Below are positions 6,028-12,052 of a stretch of DNA of 12,949 nt, in pieces. Position 1 is the first letter of the stretch, and each line of letters starts with the position of its first letter. A program made the position numbers and the translations under genes. Origin of the DNA: Bacillota bacterium (GTDB lineage Bacteria > Bacillota > Clostridia > Christensenellales > Aristaeellaceae); contig JAEYPB010000042.1 in NCBI GenBank assembly GCA_023411175.1, positions 1-12,949 of the forward strand, in the 5' to 3' direction. Below the pieces are notes generated by a model. That model did not search any database. It was given only the letters and a program-made list of their open reading frames with translations, and was not told where the DNA came from.

Positions 6028-8388
6028 TCAAATCTCCAGATAGTCCAGTTCCCCGCTTTCGAGGCGCACGCCGGTCGCGCCGTCGTAAAACTCCTTTCTC
6101 AGCGCGATGGCGCCGGTTTCGCCCAGGCTGTACAGCGCGCCCCGTGCCTCTAGCGCCCGGAATGCGTGCTCGTACAGGTTTACGCTGTACCGCTGCGCGC
6201 GGCGGAGGAGCGCGATTTCGTCCTTCATGGACGGCGCGGTGGCTAGCGCCAATGTGATCTCCTCGCCCGCTCCCCAGGGTGTGAGGACGCTCCGGGTGGG
6301 CGCGTCGATGACCTTGAAGTGCTCTCCGGATGCGCGGAACCGCTGGCGAATTACGAGGCGGGGCAGCGGGTCCTCCTTCCGGTCCTTGGCTGCGAGCGCG
6401 CATTTTTCATTCCCTGAAAGCATGTCGAGGAGGTTCGATTCCCACCTGTCCTCTTTATACGGGTAGGACAGGTCTGCCTCAAACACCTTGCGCTCCTTGT
6501 CGAAGTAGCGCGCGATGACCGCCGGATCGCCGGGCTCGCCGGGGTTCGTTTCGAGATAGCGCAGGATTTCGTCGGAAATCTCCTGCCCTTTCCTGATTTC
6601 GGTCAGCCTGTCCAGGCTTTCCTCCTGAAGCTTCCAGATGTATACCGTGCCGAGGGACTTTTCTCCGTTCCGGTTGCAGCGACCGCCCGCCTGAATCACG
6701 CTGGGCATCGACGCGAGGCTGCGCACCACCACCGGAAAGCTGAGGTCCACACCCGCTTCGATCAGCTGCGTGGAGATGAGCAGCACCGGCTTTTTTGCGT
6801 CCAGCCGCGCCCGGATTTCCGCAAGCACTTCCAACCGGTGTGCCGGGCACATTTCGGTGCTCAGGTGGGCGCACCAGGCATCCGCCCCCACGAGATCGCG
6901 GGCGCGCCGGAAGATGTCCCGCGCCACCCGCTTGGTGTTGACCACCGCCAGCACCGCGCGGTGTTCCAGGTAGAGCGCGGCGAGGTCCGCCGCGGCCCGT
7001 TCGTTGCCCCGGGGAACGTGGGATTCATCCGCGTACGAGACGCGCCGAAGCGCGCCGAAAAGCGCGGGCACGTTGGGGATCAGCTCCCGCCTCTCCAGGT
7101 TCAGGCTGGGCTGTGTGGCGGTTAGAATCAGCGCGGTGCAGCCGCAATTCTCCACCAGAAACTTCAGGCTCTCCTCGAACAGGCGCGTGCAGTTCCTGGG
7201 CAGCGCCTGAACCTCGTCAAATATGAGGACGGAGCCCGCCAGCGCGCGCATGCGCCGGGCATCGGTGTTCTCCTTGCGGAAGAGGGCGTTCAGATACTGC
7301 ACCATCGACGTTAGGACGACGCCATCTTCCCATCGCTCCGTCAGGCGGCGATGGGCGGCGTACTCCTCTTCGCTTTCTTGCGTCACGCCGCTGTGGTGTT
7401 CCAAAATGTCATAGCCGCCCAGCGCCTCGCGGATGACCGCGGCGTTCTGGTCCAGGATTGTATTGTAGGGGATGATGTAAAAGACGCGGCGCAGGCCGAT
7501 TTGGCCGGGGTTCCCTGCGCTAGATTCCTTCGCCGCGTGGGCGAGGGCGAAGCGAAGGCTGGCCAGCGTCTTACCGCCGCCGGTGGGCACGGTGGCCGTA
7601 AAAATGCCCCGAGGGTGTGCCGCGCCGCCTGCGAAGGCTTTCAAAATCTGCGCGCGGACGTCGTTGACATGGGATTTTTTCGTGAACCTTTCCACCATCC
7701 AGACTTCGAGCGCGCCGAGGAGCGCCGACCAGTCCGGCGGGTCTTCTTCGGGAAACACCGGCGCTTCGCCGCGTTCGAAGGCGGCGGAATCCCACCGGTC
7801 GGCATCCACCACCGCGCTCAGGATCAGCCGAGAAAGCATCCCCCCCGCGAAATGCTGGCCGCGCCTTTCCCCGCGATCGAGAAAAGCGCGCACCTCGCCC
7901 CGGGCCGATTCAAACAGCGCGTCCAGCTCTTCGGGGCCCGCGACCTCCGAGAGGAAGTATTCCCGCGCCTCGCGATAGCCGATATCCCGCTTCACGTCCT
8001 CACCGAGGGCGCCCAGGTAAGGAGAACCCCCTTCGGCGTTCAGACAGTCGGGAAGCCCGGCGTGGTGTCCGTAAACCGCCATCGAGACGACCTGCGCCGT
8101 CAGCCGTTGCCAGCTGTCTCCGTGAAACCACCGCTCGTGGGCATACATCGCGCCGGCGGGCGCGTGGGCGGGGCCCGCTCTCTTTTCACCGGGATGGCCG
8201 TGGCACCAGATCAGGTAATCGCGAAATCCCGGCGTTCCCTTGCCGAGGTCATGCAGCAGCCCGGAGAGCCGCGCCGTTCTCCCGAGGCCCAGCGGCTCCA
8301 GCGACTTTTCCGCCAAACACGCCACGGACCGGACGTGCTCCCGCAGGGTTTGGCGCGTCCCGTCCGAACCGCGGATGTGCGCAAGTAT
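6028..8388 (-). CDS. cas3: CRISPR-associated nuclease-helicase Cas3
   Basis: Cas3, the HD nuclease plus superfamily 2 helicase that Cascade recruits to unwind and degrade target DNA. Residue numbers here count from the GTG at 8325. The HD part shows HD25-26 in LLHDLGK, His54 in HAPAGA, and His87-His88 in GHHAGLPD. The helicase shows Walker A PTGGGKT (247-253), FDEVQ (369-373), LTATQP (401-406), and motif VI QAGGRCNRNG (545-554). The first ordinary in-frame start is that GTG, giving 765 residues. However, the frame remains open upstream and encodes LAHIRGSDGTRQTLREHV, a normal Cas3 N-terminus containing the first metal-binding His. I therefore extend the gene to an ATA codon at 8388, seven bases after AGGGGG, giving 786 residues. 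The true start, or a one-base frameshift near 8382, is unresolved. First gene of the operon. Confidence 0.93.
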   Translation of the reverse strand: MLAHIRGSDGTRQTLREHVRSVACLAEKSLEPLGLGRTARLSGLLHDLGKGTPGFRDYLIWCHGHPGEKRAGPAHAPAGAMYAHERWFHGDSWQRLTAQVVSMAVYGHHAGLPDCLNAEGGSPYLGALGEDVKRDIGYREAREYFLSEVAGPEELDALFESARGEVRAFLDRGERRGQHFAGGMLSRLILSAVVDADRWDSAAFERGEAPVFPEEDPPDWSALLGALEVWMVERFTKKSHVNDVRAQILKAFAGGAAHPRGIFTATVPTGGGKTLASLRFALAHAAKESSAGNPGQIGLRRVFYIIPYNTILDQNAAVIREALGGYDILEHHSGVTQESEEEYAAHRRLTERWEDGVVLTSMVQYLNALFRKENTDARRMRALAGSVLIFDEVQALPRNCTRLFEESLKFLVENCGCTALILTATQPSLNLERRELIPNVPALFGALRRVSYADESHVPRGNERAAADLAALYLEHRAVLAVVNTKRVARDIFRRARDLVGADAWCAHLSTEMCPAHRLEVLAEIRARLDAKKPVLLISTQLIEAGVDLSFPVVVRSLASMPSVIQAGGRCNRNGEKSLGTVYIWKLQEESLDRLTEIRKGQEISDEILRYLETNPGEPGDPAVIARYFDKERKVFEADLSYPYKEDRWESNLLDMLSGNEKCALAAKDRKEDPLPRLVIRQRFRASGEHFKVIDAPTRSVLTPWGAGEEITLALATAPSMKDEIALLRRAQRYSVNLYEHAFRALEARGALYSLGETGAIALRKEFYDGATGVRLESGELDYLEI

Positions 8389-8420
8389 ATGATCGCCCCC
8401 TTTTTTTGCACCTATGTTCC

Positions 8421-8449
8421 ATTATACGGTATAGCAGGAATACGATCAA
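8421..8449 (-). promoter_or_regulatory. Sigma70-type promoter of the cas operon
   Basis: On the minus strand TTGATC (8449-8444, four of six consensus bases) is followed after exactly 17 bp by a perfect TATAAT (8426-8421). The upstream flank is AT-rich. Transcription would begin near 8414, leaving a leader of about 25 nt before the presumed cas3 start. Short ATAC/GTAT half-sites at 8449-8452, 8457-8460 and 8467-8470 touch the -35 and could be an operator, but this is weak. Confidence 0.65.
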
Positions 8450-8523
8450 TACTTATGTATCTACTTATACAAATATTTTGTCGAATATGCTTCTTATGGT
8501 CATTATATGTGCATGCGGAATAT

Positions 8524-8550
8524 GGCGCGGGGACGGCTGCGCCCCGCGCC
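8524..8550. terminator. GC hairpin, possible weak terminator
   Basis: GGCGCGGGG (8524-8532) pairs perfectly with CCCCGCGCC (8542-8550) around a 9-nt loop. Neither strand has a T-run after it, so intrinsic termination would be poor. It could still separate the DUF4332 transcript from the cas promoter, about 240 bp downstream of that gene's stop. Confidence 0.35.
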
Positions 8551-8576
8551 TTACAGACCAAATTGCCCCATCCGCA

Positions 8577-8628
8577 CGCAGCGTCGATGCGCCCACGCCC
8601 GCGGCTCGATTGCCGTCACACCGGGTGC
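8577..8628. repeat. Direct repeat, copy A (52 bp)
   Basis: This copy starts CGCAGCGTCGATGCGCCCAC and ends ACACCGGGTGC. It matches 8716-8768 except for one substitution (T for G at about 8606) and one missing C. Its start lies 139 bp from the start of the other copy. Confidence 0.85.
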
Positions 8629-8715
8629 GCGGCACGAATGCTCCCGCGCTCTACGCAGTACGAAGATTCGACGCCCGTCACGTTGCGCAGCGCGAATGCT
8701 CCGCCGCCTGAGGTG

Positions 8716-8768
8716 CGCAGCGTCGATGCGCCCACGCCCGCGGCGCGATTGCCCGTCACACCGGGTGC
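8716..8768. repeat. Direct repeat, copy B (53 bp)
   Basis: Second copy of the unit at 8577-8628, 51 of 53 positions identical. It is followed 15 bp later by a 17-bp element (8784-8800) that is also found at 8628-8644 and 8686-8702. The whole block looks like a decayed tandem duplication. Confidence 0.85.
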
Positions 8769-8790
8769 AAAGAACCCTCCGAACGCAGCG

Positions 8791-9195
8791 CTAATACTCC
8801 AGCGCTCTGGGCAGCTGCTTCGCCTGCGCGATCCAGTCCGCCACTTCGCCCTCGCCGGGCAGCCTGCGCACCAGATCCTTTTCGTCGTTGATCTCCTTGA
8901 GCTTCTTATGAAGGTTTTCGGGGTTCCGCTGCGCCAACTCCGGCACGGTATCCACGCCGGCCTCCTCAAGAAGGTCGGCGTACTCGCTGCCGATGCCCTT
9001 GATGCGGTACAGATCCGCGTGGTTCGCCCACTCGAGAATCAGCGTCACGGAGATGCCCGTCTTTTCCGACAACGCCTCCCGGTTCGCGGGCGTGCGGCAG
9101 GCCGCAAGATACTCCTCCACCGTCTCAATCCCCGCCGCGTTGAGCTTGCCCTCGTACACTCCGCCGATGCCCTCGATATCGCTCAGCCTTGCCAT
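8791..9195 (-). CDS. DUF4332-like helix-hairpin-helix protein
   Basis: A 134-residue protein with two helix-hairpin-helix units: IEGIGGVYEGKLNAAGI (about 7-23) and IKGIGSEYADLLEEAGV (65-81). Both carry the GIG hairpin that typically contacts a DNA backbone. The linker KTGISVTLILEWANHADLYR (45-64) and the tail ELAQRNPENLHKKL (86-99) match what I know of the DUF4332 family, whose cellular role is unsettled. There is no signal peptide or membrane segment, so it should be cytoplasmic. The ATG at 9195 has GGAGGG six bases upstream. It stands alone between the transporter and the cas operon, on the same strand as both, with its own possible promoter. Nothing shows that it belongs functionally to CRISPR. 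Its stop codon lies within a repeated 17-bp element. DNA binding is inference. Confidence 0.85.
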   Translation of the reverse strand: MARLSDIEGIGGVYEGKLNAAGIETVEEYLAACRTPANREALSEKTGISVTLILEWANHADLYRIKGIGSEYADLLEEAGVDTVPELAQRNPENLHKKLKEINDEKDLVRRLPGEGEVADWIAQAKQLPRALEY

Positions 9196-9255
9196 GATAC
9201 ACCCTCCCTCTCATTCTCGCTGCGCACCAACGAGCTTCATGTTAAGTATATATTC

Positions 9256-9283
9256 ATTATGCCATGCTTTTCCATTAATACAA
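9256..9283 (-). promoter_or_regulatory. Possible promoter of the DUF4332-like gene
   Basis: On the minus strand TTGTAT (9283-9278) and CATAAT (9261-9256, five of six bases) are separated by 16 bp in an AT-rich stretch about 60 bp upstream of the ATG. The -35 is poor. A second -10-like TATACT lies just downstream. Confidence 0.35.
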
Positions 9284-9312
9284 TATGCATAGCGCTGTTC
9301 CGCTGCGGCGAT

Positions 9313-9338
9313 AAGGCCCGCGCTTTCACGCGGGCCTT
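9313..9338 (-). terminator. Hairpin terminator after the transporter permease
   Basis: AAGGCCCGCG (9313-9322) pairs perfectly with CGCGGGCCTT (9329-9338) around a 6-nt loop, starting about 10 nt after the permease stop on the minus strand. The U-run is short (TTAT), so it may be a modest terminator. It separates the transporter operon from the DUF4332-like gene. Confidence 0.65.
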
Positions 9339-9348
9339 TAGAAGTGCA

Positions 9349-10377
9349 TCAGGCCACCTTGATCTTGCGGGTGCGCTTTTTGATGACGTCCACATAGACC
9401 GCGAGCAGGATCACCGCGCCCTTGACCACGTACTGCCAGAAGCTGTTGATGCCCAGAAGGTTCAAGCCGTTGGACAACACGCCCATGATGAGCACGCCGA
9501 TCACGGTGCCGCCCATCGCGCCCTGTCCGCCCAGCATCGACGTGCCGCCGAGAACGGTGGCGGCGATGGCCTCCATCTCCTGGCCGTCGCCCGCGGTGGG
9601 CTGGCCGGAGAACATGCGGCTGGCCAGCACCACGCCGCTGATGCCCGCCATCAGGCCGGAGTAGGTGTAGGCGAAGAACAGGATGCGCCGGGTGTTGATG
9701 CCCGCGAAGCGCGCGGCTTCGCGGTTGCCGCCGACGGCGTAGATGTGCCGGCCGAGCTTTGTCCGGTTCAGGATGTAGGCCGTGAGGGCGATGAACACGG
9801 CGGAGTAGATCACCGGCATCGGGATCGGGCCCAGGTAGCCGGAGCCGATGAAATTGAATTCGTCGCTCATCACGCGGATGGGCGAGCCGCCGGTGTACAC
9901 GTAGGCGACGCCCCGGGCGATGTTCATCGTGGACAGCGTGACGATGAACGGCGGCAGCGGCGTGGTGGAGATCAGATAGCCGTTGAACGCGCCGAAGATC
10001 ACGCCCACGAACACGCCCATCAGGCAGGCCGGCACGACGCCCCAGCCGTTGAAGGCGATCAGGCCGCCGGTCACCACGCCGGAGAGGGCGATGACCGAAC
10101 CCACCGAGATGTCGATGCCGCCCAGGATGATGACCAGCGTCATCGCGCAGGCGAGGTTGGCGTTGATCGACACCTGCCGGAGCACGTTCAGAAGGTTCTT
10201 CTGCTTGAAGAACAGCCCCTGCGTCAGGTCGATCGACCCGGCGGTCAAAATCTGCAACAGTAACATGATGGCGACAAGGCCGATCAGGATCGCGCCGTTG
10301 TCCTTGAAGTACTTGGCAAGGAACCTGCTGACCCCGCCGCCCGGATGCGCCAGAGTGTTTACTTTCTGAGTGTTCAT
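9349..10377 (-). CDS. rbsC: Ribose-type sugar ABC transporter permease (RbsC family)
   Basis: A 342-residue inner-membrane permease of the BPD_transp_2 (RbsC/AraH/XylH) family. It carries many hydrophobic segments, for example around 28-47, 77-105, 114-135, 188-203, 233-252, 289-309 and 318-331. Family landmarks are the LVIILGGIDISVGS segment (81-94), the LPPFIVTLSTMNIARGVAY loop (141-159), AVGGNREAARFAGI (214-227) and ATVLGGTSMLGGQGAMGGT (273-291). It probably works as a homodimer that passes a sugar delivered by the binding protein and is powered by the adjacent ATPase. The ATG at 10377 shares one base with the ATPase stop (TAATG), and GGAGGG lies six bases upstream. Family membership is clear. 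The exact sugar is not determined by the permease sequence, so rbsC is a family name only. Confidence 0.93.
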   Translation of the reverse strand: MNTQKVNTLAHPGGGVSRFLAKYFKDNGAILIGLVAIMLLLQILTAGSIDLTQGLFFKQKNLLNVLRQVSINANLACAMTLVIILGGIDISVGSVIALSGVVTGGLIAFNGWGVVPACLMGVFVGVIFGAFNGYLISTTPLPPFIVTLSTMNIARGVAYVYTGGSPIRVMSDEFNFIGSGYLGPIPMPVIYSAVFIALTAYILNRTKLGRHIYAVGGNREAARFAGINTRRILFFAYTYSGLMAGISGVVLASRMFSGQPTAGDGQEMEAIAATVLGGTSMLGGQGAMGGTVIGVLIMGVLSNGLNLLGINSFWQYVVKGAVILLAVYVDVIKKRTRKIKVA

Positions 10378-11882
10378 TACATTCCCTCCGTCGCCAGGAA
10401 CATGATTTTTTCCTGAGAGAGCTCCTCGCGGGGCAGCATGCCCTTGACGCGCCCGTCGCCCATGACCACCACGCGGTCGGACATGTTGATGATCTCCGGC
10501 AACTCCGAGGAGATCATGATGATCGCCACGCCCTTGGCCGCCAGCTCATTCATGATGGCATAAATTTCAGCCTTGGCGCCGACGTCGACGCCGCGGGTGG
10601 GCTCGTCCAAGATCAGCACCTTCGGCTCCGTGGCCAACCAGCGGGCGATGATGACCTTCTGCTGGTTGCCGCCGGAGAGGTTGCCGATCAGCTGCTCGGG
10701 GCTTGGGGTCTTCACCGAAAGCTCGCGGATGTACCGGTCGACGATGGCGGACTCCTTCGACCGAGAGACGCGCAGCGGGTTCATGAACTGGCGCAGCACC
10801 TTGAGCGTCAGGTTGAACCGCACTTCCTTGACCGGGAAGAGCCCTTCCTTCTTCCGGTCCTCGGGAACAAGGCCAATGCCCAGCGCCATCGCCTCGTCCG
10901 GCCGACTGATGCTCACCTTATTGCCGTACACGTAGATGCTGCCGGCGGCGATGGGGTCCAGCCCGAAGATCACGCGCACGATCTCGCTGCGCCCGGCGCC
11001 CACGAGGCCCGCGAGGCCCAGAATCTCGCCCGCCCGCAGCGAAAAGCTGACGTCGCGGATCAATCTCCCGGCGGACACGTTTTCAAGCCGCAGCGCTTCC
11101 GGCCCCGGCTCGCGGTAGGTTCGGGTGTAGTAGTTGGTCAGCTCGCGGCCCACCATCATCGCGATCAGGCTCTGGGCGTCGGATTCCGCGGTCACCCGCG
11201 TTCCGATCACCTGGCCGTCGCGCAGCACCGTCACCCGGTCGCTGACTTCGAACAGCTCGCTCAGCCGGTGGGAGATGTATACGATGCCCACGCCCTGCGC
11301 CTTGAGCTTCTTGATCGTCGCGAACAGGAACTCCACCTCTTTTTCGGACAGCGACGAGGTGGGCTCGTCCATGACCAGGATGCGGGCGTTGAACGATACG
11401 GCCTTGATGATCTCGATCATCTGCCGCTGGGCGATGGTCAGGCTGTCCAGCACGCTGTCTGCGCGGATGTCCAGCGCGTAGCTGTCGATGAGCTTCTGGG
11501 CTTCCACGTTCATCGCGCCCCGGCGGACGGTGCCCATCGGCCCGCCCAGCTCCTTGCCGAGGAAGATGTTCTCCGCCACCGTCATATAGGGTACCTGTGC
11601 CAGCTCCTGATGGATGATGGAGATGCGGTTATGCTTCGCGTCGTTGACGGAATTGATTTCCACTTTTTGCCCGTCAATGAAGATTTCGCCCTCGTCGATG
11701 GTATAGATGCCGCCCAGTATCTTGATCAGGGTGGATTTGCCAGCGCCGTTCTCCCCCAAAAGGGCGTGAACCTCGCCGGCGCGCAGGTCAAAACTGACGT
11801 CGCGCAGCGCATACACGCCCGGAAAGCGCTTGTGCACCCCCGCCATTTTGAGCAGGGTTCCCTCCGTTGCCAATTGCATCAC
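10377..11882 (-). CDS. rbsA: Ribose-type sugar ABC transporter ATPase (RbsA family)
   Basis: A 501-residue cytoplasmic protein with two fused ATP-binding domains, as in RbsA/XylG/MglA. The first domain has Walker A GENGAGKST (43-51), the signature-like LTIAQRQ (148-154) and Walker B ILVMDEPTSSL (168-178). The second has the degenerate Walker A GLVGAGRSE (292-300), the signature LSGGNQQK (402-409) and LILDEPTRGVDVGAK (423-437). The asymmetric second Walker A is normal for this family. The start at 11882 is GTG followed directly by ATG (11879). CCGGGG lies immediately before them, so the exact start is uncertain and the initiation signal is weaker than in neighbouring genes. It overlaps the permease by one base and follows the binding-protein gene after a 170-bp hairpin-rich gap. 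The substrate is not fixed by this subunit. Confidence 0.94.
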   Translation of the reverse strand: MMQLATEGTLLKMAGVHKRFPGVYALRDVSFDLRAGEVHALLGENGAGKSTLIKILGGIYTIDEGEIFIDGQKVEINSVNDAKHNRISIIHQELAQVPYMTVAENIFLGKELGGPMGTVRRGAMNVEAQKLIDSYALDIRADSVLDSLTIAQRQMIEIIKAVSFNARILVMDEPTSSLSEKEVEFLFATIKKLKAQGVGIVYISHRLSELFEVSDRVTVLRDGQVIGTRVTAESDAQSLIAMMVGRELTNYYTRTYREPGPEALRLENVSAGRLIRDVSFSLRAGEILGLAGLVGAGRSEIVRVIFGLDPIAAGSIYVYGNKVSISRPDEAMALGIGLVPEDRKKEGLFPVKEVRFNLTLKVLRQFMNPLRVSRSKESAIVDRYIRELSVKTPSPEQLIGNLSGGNQQKVIIARWLATEPKVLILDEPTRGVDVGAKAEIYAIMNELAAKGVAIIMISSELPEIINMSDRVVVMGDGRVKGMLPREELSQEKIMFLATEGM

Positions 11883-12052
11883 CCCGGTACATTCATTTAA
11901 GGAAGGCGAGGTTTCAAGAACCCCGCCGCGAGGCCGGCGCCGTTACGCGCCGGGAATGCGCTTCTTCCACCGGCGCGCGCCGGTGGAAGAAGCGGGTGCG
12001 AATTTTACATGGACCGCCCGGCCGCGGCCGGACCTAACGCCCGACTTTCGGC
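11883..12052 (-). promoter_or_regulatory. Hairpin-rich gap between binding-protein and ATPase genes
   Basis: This 170-bp gap contains three inverted repeats: CCGGCGC/GCGCCGG (11934-11940 and 11947-11953), the 36-bp palindrome at 11959-11994, and CCGGCCGCGGCCGG (12018-12031). None has a T-run on the minus strand. In binding-protein transporters such structures commonly protect the upstream message or partly terminate it, giving more binding protein than membrane subunits. That role is inferred here. Confidence 0.55.
11959..11994. repeat. 36-bp perfect palindrome
   Basis: CGCTTCTTCCACCGGCGC (11959-11976) is followed directly by its exact reverse complement (11977-11994), with no spacer. In RNA it would give a stem of about 16 bp closed by a minimal loop. 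Confidence 0.9.

Larger units (their letters stand above)
8389..8790. other. 402-bp non-coding region upstream of cas3
   Basis: I see no supportable gene here. The left part (8400-8520) is AT-rich and carries the cas promoter. The middle (8524-8550) is a GC-rich hairpin. The right part (8577-8790) is a block of imperfect repeats that runs into the last codons of the DUF4332-like gene. Small reading frames in all directions lack ribosome binding sites and recognisable domains. Confidence 0.6.

Noticed and set aside
8211..8449. Two 66-codon minus-strand frames upstream of and overlapping cas3 as small independent genes
   Set aside because: They run out of frame into cas3 and have no domain. 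They matter only as possible evidence for a frameshifted cas3 start.
8577..8768. Relation of the 53-bp repeats to the CRISPR repeat through the shared GCGCCCACG
   Set aside because: Only nine GC-rich bases are shared, and the repeat copies lack the GGATTGAAAT end and the regular spacing of an array.
8791..9195. The DUF4332-like gene as an anti-CRISPR or a CRISPR regulator
   Set aside because: It has clear helix-hairpin-helix family features and its own ribosome binding site. No sequence evidence links it to Cas proteins beyond position.
7351..10263. A 970-codon open frame on the plus strand crossing cas3, the DUF4332-like gene and the transporter permease
   Set aside because: It is antisense to three well-supported genes, has low-complexity Ala/Arg/His-rich composition and no domain. 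It is a GC-codon-bias shadow.
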